64,000 nucleotides of DNA from Hyalella azteca (taxonomy: Eukaryota > Arthropoda > Malacostraca > Amphipoda > Hyalellidae): assembly GCF_000764305.2 (NCBI RefSeq), contig NW_025947406.1:1946-65945 (forward strand). The letters are read 5' to 3'. Position 1 is the first letter of the stretch; each line of letters starts with the position of its first letter. This document shows, piece after piece, positions 53,272 to 62,828 of the stretch. The notes beneath the pieces were generated by a model. It did not search any database. It worked only from the letters and a program-made list of their open reading frames with translations, and had not been told where the DNA came from. Both the position numbers and the translations under genes were made by a program.

Positions 53272-53272
53272 N
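53272..53272. other. Undetermined base (N)
   Basis: A single N, directly followed by a short duplication (ggaaatgctcctggaaatgct) and about 110 bp before a minisatellite. One of three lone Ns in the window; all lie beside tandem repeats. Confidence 0.95.
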
Positions 53273-53384
53273 GGAAATGCTCCTGGAAATGCTGGTGGAG
53301 ATAAGCGACAGCGTTTTTGGAGCTCTGCCTGCGATGTCAATTTGCGTTTGAAATCCGGGCGTGTCATCAGGAGCAATTCTTGGC

Positions 53385-53620
53385 GTGGCCGCTGCTAGTG
53401 GCCGTTAATTATGTGGCAGTGGCCGCTGCTAGTGGCCGTTAATTATGTGCCCGTGGCCACTGCTAGAGGCCGTCAATTATGTGGCCGCTGATAGTGGCCG
53501 TCATTCCCGTGGCCGGGGATGGTGATTGTCATTTACGTGGCCGCCACTAGTGGCCGTTATTCGAATAACCGTTGCTGGTGGCCATCGTTTGCGTGGCCGC
53601 TCCTTGTGGTGGGTCGTTTA
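53385..53620. repeat. 28-bp GC-rich minisatellite (about 8 copies)
   Basis: Units of gtggccgctgctagtggccg plus ttaattat. The second and third units are 34 bp because of a 6-bp insertion. Each unit contains an imperfect ggcc-based inverted repeat. It is unrelated in sequence to the 28-bp array at 22725. Divergence increases to the right. Confidence 0.9.
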
Positions 53621-54759
53621 CGCAGAGGAGGTTTGGATTTGACAGAAAATTCGAAAAAAATTCTACAGTCACGTCCTCGGAAAACAGTGATATGTGTATT
53701 GCCTACAACCTACAGAAAATTTAACTTGTACTCGTATATCAGTTAGGCAAATGACTTACATCTTGTATCTAGTCTTTGTTTTTATTCACTTGAGTGAGAG
53801 TTTTCAAATTTATTTAATTAGTTTAAATATCTGGTTCAAAAATTAATTGATTGCATTTTTAGTAAAGAATACACACTTGTTTTCGACTGACCACGGGCTC
53901 TTCTGTCAACCATCGGAATTTAGTCACCAACATTTACTGCTCTCAAAAACCTCCTAGAAATTTATAGCGACCGAGGCAGCAGAGCTGAAGTTGAATTCCT
54001 TTATTCCCCTCATGCATGCAGAACGACGACAGGCTTCTAAAAAAAGGTTTCCAGTTCAAGTCCTAGAGAAAATTTGTGACAAAATTGCCCGAAAATATTG
54101 CGGTAGAAAACGCGCAATCTGGAGGCCATTTGAGAACTTTGGAAATCTTTTTCTTGCAGTCAGTTCTGAAGTTGGTCCAACCTACTGTATTGATCTCCAT
54201 GAAAAAGCTCGTTTTTATATGTCTTGTCTGTTATCTGCTTCAAGTTTCAGTATATCTGTCTGTCAATTCATATTATTACGAGTTGTGTTTTAGATTGATC
54301 GACAATGTATTTGCATCTATGCTGCATGAGTAAAATAAATGTTAATTGTTGTGGGTTAATTAAAATCCTTCTGACAAAGGTCGATAACTGTAACACTTGC
54401 TTTGTTGATGACGGCAACTCTTGTCTTGCCTTGTCCATGAACTTTTGAGTCAGTCACACGAGTCATACAAATACATTTGTACCCCCTATAAGCTTTGTTG
54501 CGTGAAAAATTGACAGCCAAGTCATCCATCAAGTTTATGCGCAGGCTGGGAGTTCGTTTACCGCAGACTGTCTCGTTAGCTGCCAGCTTGCCTTCACTTT
54601 TTGCTATATTAATCGTTGTGTTTGACGTGCCTCGTCGTGGTTTTAGCATTAGTGCGCTTGATTTTTTATCCCTAATACAATGAGAAAAATTGCTGTAATT
54701 TTAGTTAACGGTAAGTAAGAGAATTTCAATCACCGGACCCAAGTTTTTGTGAAAAGCGT
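53621..54759 (+). other. Mixed region with hydrophobic open frames
   Basis: Plus frames at 54076-54333 and 54495-54683 contain hydrophobic stretches (LVFICLVCYLLQVSVYLSV and SLPSLFAILIVVFDV) of membrane-segment length. They lie on the same strand as the gustatory receptor exons some 6 kb downstream and could be upstream exons. They are in different frames, lack well-defined splice sites and carry no signature motif, so I do not call them genes. Confidence 0.3.
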
Positions 54760-56490
54760 ACAAACAAAATTGAGCAATGCCTTTCCAAAATCTGGTTCAC
54801 CAATTTTAGTAGAAGTCAGTTCAGTCACTTCCAAATTGCATTTCCGATAATAACTGTCATGATTCAACAGTAGTTGTATTTGCAATGCATGTGACAAATA
54901 TTACATATTCAACTTAATAATCCCAGAAATTTGAAAACAATTCACTCCAAAACGGCAGAAATGCTGTTCAAATTTCCAAATCAGTTTCGCTGTTTTTAAA
55001 ATAAAATTAGTATCAATAACTTTTTAACTTCAATATCGCAACACTTGAGGCTTTCATTCGTTTTTCAACTATGCATAGACTGGATGAATTATATAAATGT
55101 TAATTAGGCCATCTCAAAATTTGGGTTTTCGAAGATAACTGGAATGTTTCAATAACAAAGATAGCCAAACTCGAGGAATTTATTCACGTCCCAATTGAGC
55201 AGTGTCTACATTGATGGCACATGTGTCAGTGTGGCTGTTCCAAAATTTTTTTCTTCAATTTAATATGAATCAGTACAGCCGTATAGAAATTGCATTACCG
55301 GAAATAACTTTCATTATTATACAACAGTTGTATGTTCAAATGATGGGCAGATGAATATCTTTTTACATTCAACGTGAAAATTTCCCCAAACCTAGAAACC
55401 TAGAAACGGTAAAAATGCAGTACAAATTTCACGAGCGTCAATTCAGCCGTTTCCGAAATTGAAAAAGTAGTAATAAATTTTTAAAATCAAAGTTAAAATT
55501 CTCCCACAGATAGAAATTTACTCACTGCAAAACATTTATTATGTGGTTCCTATTTCACCATTGTTAGTACAGCCGTTTCTAAAATAAAATTAGTATTAAA
55601 AATTTTTTACATATGAACTGAAAATTCTTTCAAACTTAGAAAATTATTCGCTGTAAAGCAGCAAAAAGTCTGTTATAATTTCATGAGTATCAGTTAAGCC
55701 GTTTCTAAAATAGAATTAATATTCATAACTTTTTAAATTCAACTCGAGAGTTATCCCAAACCTATTAATTTACTTTCTCTAAAAAGGAAAAATTCTGTTA
55801 AAATTCCATGAGTATTAGTTAATCCATTTATAAAATAGAATTAATATTCATAACTTTTTAAATTCAACTCAAAAGTTTTCCAAACCTAGATATTCAATCA
55901 TTTTAAACCGTCAAAAATTCTGTTCTAAATCCAGGAGTGTCAGATCAGTCGTTTCTGATATAGAAATAGTAGTAATAACTTTTTAAATTTGTATTAAAAA
56001 TTCCCCCAAGCCCGTAAAGTTCTTCACTTCAAGGCGCCAAGTATGCTGTTCAAATTAGACGGATATAAGCTCAGTCGTTTCTGAAAAAGAATAGGGTTAA
56101 TTACTTTTTAAATTCCTTTTTGAAAATTCCCCCAAACCCAAAAATTTATTCACTATAAAGCGGCAAAAATACTGTACAAAGTTTGCTGGTGTCAGTTCAG
56201 CAGTCTAAAATGTACATAGTACCTATTGGTATCTTATTAGAATCACATTTAAAATTCTTCCAGACAATGAGATTTATCTATTTTTACAAAGCAAAAATGT
56301 TTTTCTAATTTCACAAGTGTCTTTTCAGCCGTTTCTGAATTAGAATTAGCATATATACTTTTTTAAATACGACTTGAAAATGCCCTCAAACCGAAGATTT
56401 TATTCACCTTGAAACTGCAAAAACACTTGTATTTCATTTGTGTCAGTTCAGCTCTTTCTGAAATATATTTATTATAAATATTTACCTACC
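54760..56490. repeat. Degenerate satellite, about 125-bp period, about 13 copies
   Basis: The motif cagccgtttctgaaat, or a close variant, recurs at about 55449, 55571, 55696, 55820, 55945, 56073, 56200, 56326 and 56450, with weaker copies back to about 54760. Between occurrences come taactttttaaattcaa, a cccaaaccta-like motif, a tttattcact-like motif and a cggcaaaaatgctgt-like motif, in constant order. Units are strongly diverged, so the array is old. No frame stays open across it. Confidence 0.85.
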
Positions 56491-56543
56491 TTCAACTTTA
56501 CCCGTTTCCGTTCACCAAAAAAAATCAAAAAGTTCCAAAGCCG

Positions 56544-56873
56544 TTGTTCTCTTATAAAATTATTTTATCTTCAGTATCCATGATTTTCTTGCGGTGCTTC
56601 TCTGCCGTTTTCGTAAGCGTCTGCTACGAGAAGTCAGTTCAAGACCTCCAGGAGTTTTTACATCTGATTACTCCATGTCTTCCTCAGCAGCAGACTGCCC
56701 CCTGGCACGGCGCTTTTTGCCGATCCCACCAAAACTTGGCAGCAATATCAAACGGGTGCGTTACTGTGCCGTCAACAGGAGTTATAATTGATCTGCAACA
56801 GTATAAAAGATCATGTGACATCGGGAGATTAACCCGTGGACGTAGCAGAAGTCAGAAGGGATGCAAAAAATAA
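56544..56873 (+). CDS. Hypothetical open frame, 109 codons, possible secreted or exon-derived peptide
   Basis: An open plus frame directly after the satellite, of higher GC than its flanks. Its first 30 residues are hydrophobic and signal-like (MIFLRCFSAVFVSVC); the rest has several cysteines and a basic end (RLTRGRSRSQKGCKK). A good splice acceptor (attttatcttcag, ending about 56575) lies inside it, so it could be an exon rather than a start-to-stop gene. A second frame (56594-56791) overlaps. No family is recognised. It lies on the same strand, about 3.7 kb upstream of the gustatory receptor exons. Confidence 0.2.
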   Translation: MFSYKIILSSVSMIFLRCFSAVFVSVCYEKSVQDLQEFLHLITPCLPQQQTAPWHGAFCRSHQNLAAISNGCVTVPSTGVIIDLQQYKRSCDIGRLTRGRSRSQKGCKK

Positions 56874-58091
56874 ATGATAAACATTGTTATCACTGAAAAA
56901 ATGAGTTATAGAAGATTCCTTTACTTTTAGTGGAGACGTTGAGCCAAACTTTGAAATCGTACATTGTGCGTGTTTTTTTGAGAGGGAAGGTAATTTTTCT
57001 CTTTCGAAACTCTTTGTTGCTACCAACATTGTCATACAAATTTCATTCATCAGCCTAATATTCAAGCTAAATTAAATAAAATAAGCAGATTCTAGTGAAT
57101 ATTCTCGATAATGGCAATAAAATTACTTTTCATGTCTAATTCCCAATCAGTATTTCCGAAATCCAACTGTTTTTATGAATTATCGTAAACGTTCATAAGG
57201 AAACGGCATTCCTAAGGGCAGCGGCGTTTATTCACATGTTGTAATTTGGATAGTCAATTTCAAACCTATAGTACCCGGCACGCACTTAGTGAACTCACAT
57301 TGGGTTACAAAGCATCTATAGTGCCTCACTTGTAATGCTATAGCAAGGGCTTGAACTTCTGTAATGAGGTAAACTTGATACAAACGACGGGATAAAAATA
57401 CCACATTGCGGACAATGGAGCAAAACATAACAGAACTTTAGTACTTACTGTAACTTTTACCTGATGCGAGGACCGCGAAAATGTTTAATGTCTTTTTAAT
57501 AACGACATCCTGTAGCCCTTATGTTGCCATTTGCGACTGTAAGTTTTTATATTTTAAAGCATATGAGACTTAATCATAGATTCTGGAGTAGAAAAACAGG
57601 CGATTTTTAGCTCGTTCATCTTAAGTAGGCACAAGTCTGAAGGGTACATTTCAGTGTAGATTTAGAATATAAGTCGCACGACAGTTAAAGAAAAATGAAT
57701 TATAAACGATTTCTATTGATTTTCAAATTATGCTTAAGAATTAAAGCTATTTCTATGAATCAAACAATGCTTGGATCTCTATGTGTGCCTGTCTTTATTC
57801 ATTGTATGAAATTTGAACGCTAATAGCTATTTGGAAAACATCGACAATAAAAATTCCGGTATCAAAAAAGAAGGTCTGTTCTTGAAATGAGAACGGCAGA
57901 AAGAGTTACTGTCCATGTGGAGAAGAAAAATCCGATCTAGTGGAGGGGCGATGTCCGAATAGATAGAAGTACGATTATTCTAGTGATAGATTTTGCTGTA
58001 CAGGTATTTAAGCCTTTTCGTACGCGATTCAAGAGTGTTAGACTATGATGAGTTTAAAACGGGCGTAAACCTTATTGTTGATATTACGGAT
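56874..58091. other. Intergenic, nothing recognised
   Basis: AT-rich sequence with short frames only, between the hypothetical frame at 56544 and the retrotransposon remnant. Confidence 0.5.
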
Positions 58092-58384
58092 TATTGGAAA
58101 TTATAAATTAAAATCTTAATTTTAAAATTAAAAAAGTCTATATTAAGTTTCCTCGGAATAGTGCCGGATTTATCGTAAGTGGTCAAATCTTTAGCTGGGG
58201 CACGCAAAGTTGAAGTTTTAATTACATCAACGTAGTTACTGAAAATATCATCAATGCCAGGGTAATTGTTTCCAACTTTACGAACCATTTCTTGCCGTAC
58301 AGGCATAGGCAAAAAAGAAACGCGGAAACTTAATATAGACTTTTTTAATTTTAAAATTAAGATTTTAATTTATAATTTCCAATA
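58092..58384 (-). repeat. Perfect 61-bp inverted repeat around a 171-bp core
   Basis: The arms 58092-58152 and 58324-58384 are exact inverses over 61 bp, A/T-rich, starting attggaaattataaat on the plus strand. The core (58153-58323) is less AT-rich and is open on the minus strand as part of a frame at 58091-58312 (for example VGNNYPGIDDIFSNYVDVI). It lies 26 bp beyond the stop of the Pao/BEL integrase frame. It could be a fold-back element or a rearranged piece of the retrotransposon. Complete identity of the arms implies recent formation, or hairpin-templated correction. Confidence 0.93.
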
Positions 58385-58410
58385 CATTCCCCAACGAGGG
58401 AAGTGCTAGT

Positions 58411-59427
58411 TCAACTAGCACTCCTGGCAATTTTTGCTTTACATTCTAATGCGGCTTTACGTTGTGGTCGCTCTAACGAAAGTCGCACGCTCTCGGCCTC
58501 AGCTTCACCCTCTGCCACCTCTCGATCGCCCTCGGCCTCTGCCACGGAAAGCTCAAGAGGATACAGCAGATTAATTGAATAAATGCCCTCCGAACTGTCG
58601 GGACGACGAACTTTAGCAGATCGAGCGCAGCTATCGGCCCCGACAATAACTTCAACTACTCGACCGAGCTGCCAAAATGGCCGGGTTTCAGTTTGTGAAG
58701 CTATCAACGCAATTTCATTGCAATGAATCTTATTGCACCATTTATAATTAAACAAGTCTCTCCCTAGTTCCCTAAGAGAAAGGAGATAATCATCGAACCA
58801 CATTTCTTTGAATTGGTTAAAGATTTCAACTCTATTCTGCCAAGACTCCATAGCAACTCCACGGGTTGCTACAAATGGTTCTTCTAATGATGGCATTACA
58901 ACAGCGCTAACACCCTGAGGAGGTTTCAAGAAAGAATTAGGCGTTAGAACGTTAAAACTAGGACCATCGGTGTCTTCCAGGTAAGTTAAAGGACGGGAAT
59001 TCACTACATTTTGAATATCTGACAACAAAGTAATTAATTGGAAATATTCTAATTTCTTCCTACCGATGCTCTTAAACAAGCAATTTTTCACGACCCTTAT
59101 CATTCGTTCCCATAAAGAACCAACCCATGGAGAATACAAGGGAATTGTCTTGTGTCTGATATTGTGTTTAATTAAGAATTTAGAAAGGGAACAATCCAAG
59201 TTGAGCTTCGACAGAATATTTCCGGCCTTCAAAAAGGTGCTTGCGTTGTCACTGTACAAAACAGAAGGCACGATCTGAGCGTTACAGAACCTCTTAAAGG
59301 CCAACAAGAAACTGTCGGTGGACATATCAGGAAGAAGTTCCAAGTGAACAGATCTAATATTAAGACACGTGACCGAAATTTCCAATAGGATATATATCAA
59401 CAATATGTTGATATAAATGGTTGACAT
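58411..59427 (-). pseudogene. Pao/BEL retrotransposon pol remnant: integrase core and C-terminal domain
   Basis: This 338-codon minus frame is the end of a Pao/BEL-type polyprotein. The integrase inserts element DNA into the host chromosome using a D, D, E triad. Visible are SVHLELLPDMSTDSFLLAFK (about residues 26-45), the second catalytic Asp in YSDNASTF (D60), the Glu in PWVGSLWERM (E107), and NSRPLTYLEDTD. A C-terminal domain typical of these elements follows, with FWQLGRVVEVI and a closing LLYPLEL, then an acidic and basic tail. The first 16 or so residues (IYINILLIYIL) are unlike integrase, and the zinc-binding region and first catalytic Asp are missing, as are reverse transcriptase, RNase H, protease and gag. 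No long terminal repeats were found. It is a 5'-truncated, inactive copy, though this portion of the frame is undamaged, so it is fairly young. Confidence 0.93.
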
Positions 59428-60183
59428 ATTAGTTTTTCCTATCGAGACCGCTCACCGGTGAGAACTCTAAAGAAGTCAGAAGCAGTTTTAGAACGAGAGA
59501 CTTCCTACCACTTACTTTTATTTTAAGATTGCAGAAGCACTTTCTTCATCCGAAAACTAAACTCGAGTAAAATTTTGAGCGAAATTTTCACGGATGGCTT
59601 AAATTTGATATATTATGTCAATTCCCCTTATAAATAGTTACCAATATATTCAATTATGATTGGTTAGTGATTTATTTGAAAAAAAATTAATCAATAACTT
59701 GACCGACTTTGTTATTGTCTTACGTCAGAATTAGAACTTTGCGAACAGACCGGCTCACACATAAGCATTTTGCCACAATTTTAATTAAACCTTATGCATA
59801 TGAATGTCAATTCATGGGTTTTGCGGTTAAAATTTTCATTATAGGATAAATAAAACCTTAATTCCTATGTATTAAATTTAAAATAACCAATTGCATCGAG
59901 CTGAAGGTATCATTGTTAAAATTATGGAAATGAATTAAATGACATGTGTATAGAATGAAAATATTAACATAATCGATGAGAATTCTATTGCGTTGCAAGA
60001 GAACGTCTTGCATTGTTGTCCATATACATCAAAAAATATAAACTGTTTGTGAATCATTTATCTCTGTGGTTCCTGCACGCATGAGACATTCGTTTGCATC
60101 GATTAGCTAAACACGACGAGTATATACAAAAGTATCCTCGAAACTCATCTCTGTCTTATGAAAACAATGTAAACTCCATATCA
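59428..60183. other. Spacer between retrotransposon remnant and receptor gene
   Basis: Unique AT-rich DNA. I find no remaining pol sequence upstream (in element direction) of 59427, so the truncation point lies near 59380. No promoter was recognised. Confidence 0.5.
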
Positions 60184-60210
60184 TAACATAACATAACATA
60201 ACATAACATA
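60184..60210. repeat. (ACATA)n microsatellite
   Basis: Five perfect aacat pentamers just upstream of the first recognised receptor exon. Confidence 0.95.
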
Positions 60211-60284
60211 GTGATGTCGGCTCTGAAGTGTAGGCCTGATGTGGCCTGTCGCCGATTCTTTTCCATTTCGTGCCTTGTTCATAG

Positions 60285-60637
60285 ATCTAAACTCGTGTCA
60301 TTTGACATGCGATGACAAACCGCGCGTCAGAGATCCAAGGCAAGAAGAAAACTGTGACATCTTTCGGGTTTCAAGAAACAAAAGAAAACAAATTGGAGAT
60401 CTTGTCAGAGTTCTTCGGTGGACCAAAGGCACAATTGACCTCACGATGGAAGCTGTGAGCTACACCATAATTACGTTAATTTTCTATTCGATGGCGTCAG
60501 TGACTGCAGGATTCTTCTTCATGATGCGAAAACCTCCTTCGGATGTTGCTTCTTTCCTTGGCTTTTGTGTTATTCAAGGCCTCAACATAAGCCTCGCTGT
60601 GGGCCTCACAGACTTGCCTCGTGGCGTAGCACGGAAG
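60285..60637 (+). CDS. Gustatory receptor, exon with transmembrane segments 5 and 6
   Basis: Encodes the middle to C-terminal part of an arthropod-type gustatory receptor, a seven-helix ligand-gated cation channel of the sensory-neuron plasma membrane. A cytoplasmic loop (IGDLVRVLRWTKGTIDLTME) is followed by a helix (MEAVSYTIITLIFYSMASV) and, after a short loop, a second helix (VASFLGFCVIQGLNISLAVGL), ending DLPRGVARK. The frame is open from 60239. I place the exon start after a good acceptor (ccttgttcatag, ending 60284; phase 1), but later acceptors at about 60375 or 60408 are possible. The donor gtgagt follows a whole codon (phase 0). It joins in frame to exons at 62409 and 62763. The N-terminal four helices are not confidently found upstream, so the gene may have dispersed short exons, start farther away, or be a fragment. 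Confidence 0.75.
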
Positions 60638-62408
60638 GTGAGTCAACTAAATGACTTTCCTACATTGAAATAATCGTGATTGGAAAACATCAACATGCGC
60701 ATTGCTATCTCAAATTCATTTAATGTTCGTTCCGGAGTATATTACTCGTTGATAGTTCACAGCGGTAATGCCAGAAGAGATTTTTCGAATTAATGACTCG
60801 AGGGTTGGTAATTGTGATTAGAGCTGAAAGTTCACATTTTTGTCAATGTTTTTTCGACGTTGTGGTAATCTTTTCATATAAATGAAAAAGTTCAAAACTC
60901 TAGCATGTGATGATTTTTTGAATAATTTTCATATTAAAATAATAAATACTAAGGCAACTTCAGCGACTATTATGAAATGTATTAGAAAAACTTTGATTTC
61001 CGTGCCACCCATTATGAATTTTTATTATTTATTTGAATATTTTTAACAAGCTATTTAAGCATGGTTTTTTTCAATAGCACTAATAATCCTACAAAACAAA
61101 TATAAATAAAGTGTAAAATGACTATGTATTAATTTCATTGGTTTTAATATTCTGAACTTCTCAGCCTTTTATGGAAATGGAATGTTCAAGCTTTTAGTGT
61201 TGAATATTATTTTGAAAAATTTTCATGTTGAAATAAAAAGAAAAAGGCAACTGCAACGAATATTCTAAATCGTTATAGAAAAATATGTAATTCATTGCCT
61301 CTATTCCGTGCCTTCAATAATGACTGTGTATTTTTGTTATTGATTTTGATATGTTTAACTGAATCATCTCAAATAAAAATCTAAATATTTACATAATACA
61401 GAATTGGCTTTTGAGTTGAAGCTGGGAGGGTTTTTTGTAATTCAATTTTTTAATTATATGAAAATGTTTTCACATAAGGAATGACATCATTGGGTCAAAA
61501 TCGACCATTTTCCTTGAAATAGACGTCATCAATTTCAAGTGTCGTCAATTTTTGTATGTGCAATTTTCATCGTCAATTTTCGTCGTCAATCACTATGAAT
61601 CTTCATGACTTATGTTTCTCTAGATTTATAAGAATTCTTACATTCTATTTCTAGATAATTTTGTATTCTATTTTAATTTTTCTAGACATTTAATCAAAAT
61701 TTGCCAAACTAGACTGGATTTCATTCAAAATTATTTAGATAGTCATTGCATAAAAGACACGCTTGCACTGTGAAAATTTTTAAAATATGATAGGAAAAAA
61801 CTTTATAGTTAAAATCAAACAAGAAGCAAAACAGCCACCAGTTAAAACAATGTCTTCGGGCTCTATAATTTCGAAATGTTCTGCACTAAGAAAATCGCCT
61901 CTAAAACAATGTTACCTTCAATATAAGTATCCTATAAATACAAAAAACATTTCAATGTAGATATAGGCAAAAAGACATTTCAACGAAATATTGCACATAA
62001 AATATTTCATATAGATATCCATATTACCTTAACAGAAAAGCCAGGCATGTAAGCGCTTCTTGCGGAGGCTGCGGTGTGATTTGGACCTCGCTTGCTGCCC
62101 TGAGGTACTAGCCTGACGCTTCCTTGTGAATTTAAATGATGAACACAGAAAAGAAATTGATACAATTTACCTGGTTTATTCGATTAAATATTCGTGTTTG
62201 ATTCATTTCGATTTTGTGGTTGGTCCTTACTTTTAAATTCTCGCATGCCTGATGCACAGTTTTGCAGTTACTGGAATAGAGGAATATATATTATACAATG
62301 AAATGGAAAGATGGATTTTTTTAATTTTGATATGAGTGGCAAGTGCTCAGATCAGTTGTCCTAGGCACGCAAATATTAATGTGATTGCATTCAATTTTGC
62401 CCGCACAG
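60638..62408 (+). other. Intron, phase 0, 1,771 bp
   Basis: Bounded by gtgagt and a pyrimidine-rich acceptor ttttgcccgcacag. The interior is AT-rich. Two stretches at about 60830-61010 and 61180-61330 look like diverged copies of each other (a ttttttgaataattttcatattaaaataa-like passage and a related one), so an old duplication is possible. No other gene was seen. Confidence 0.65.
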
Positions 62409-62495
62409 GCGACTCGTCTGCTGGCGACCCTCCAGGAGCCCGTGGAGCTCAGCCTGGCCTCCTTCACCCTCCTCCAGCGGCCGCTCCTGACGGCG
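62409..62495 (+). CDS. Gustatory receptor, penultimate exon (loop before helix 7)
   Basis: Exactly 29 codons, phase 0 at both ends, between the acceptor cccgcacag and the donor gtcagt. It encodes the conserved cytoplasmic loop leading to the last helix, including LQEPVELSLASFTLLQRPLL. The pattern of Glu-Leu, then Phe-x-Leu, then Arg-x-Leu-Leu is what the family shows here. GC is far above the surroundings, as expected of coding DNA. Small phase-0 exons at this point are typical of arthropod gustatory receptor genes. Confidence 0.85.
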
Positions 62496-62762
62496 GTCAG
62501 TTCTAGGACTTTATTTGTTCACATTTATTTTCTTCAAGTAAAAATTATGACCATTTATATCACCCTTAATTTTAATATCTCCTGAAAATATATAATAAAC
62601 TAACTAGGTAATTGAAATCGCCAATTTCTTGGCAAAATATTGAGCAATAAATTAATTTGCATGTGAACATCTTCAACACAAACTGAAGAATTAATCTTAA
62701 AATAGCAAAATCAATGTTTCTCACTCCAATGTTAATTTTAATCTAATTAAGCATTTTTCCAG
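62496..62762 (+). other. Intron, phase 0, 267 bp
   Basis: Starts gtcagt and ends gcatttttccag. If unspliced, translation would run into stop codons within a few residues. AT-rich, no other feature. Confidence 0.8.
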
Positions 62763-62828
62763 ATGCTGGGTAACATAGCATCGTATCTCGTGATCGCTCT
62801 GCAAGCTGACGGAAGCTCATGGCAGTAA
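62763..62828 (+). CDS. Gustatory receptor, last exon (helix 7 and stop)
   Basis: Twenty-one codons and a TAA, phase 0, after the acceptor tttttccag. The peptide MLGNIASYLVIALQADGSSW is the seventh helix and short C-terminus. The family signature TYhhhhhQF appears here as SYLVIALQA: Thr is replaced by Ser and the final Phe by Ala, the kinds of change seen in divergent receptors. Joined to the two upstream exons it keeps one continuous frame. A possible polyadenylation signal attaaa lies at about 62910. Confidence 0.88.
   Translation: MLGNIASYLVIALQADGSSWQ

Noticed and set aside
58411..59427. Domesticated host integrase gene
   Set aside because: It is truncated inside the catalytic core, missing the first catalytic Asp, and starts with unrelated residues. 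There is no sign of a host promoter or exons, so a dead retrotransposon is simpler.
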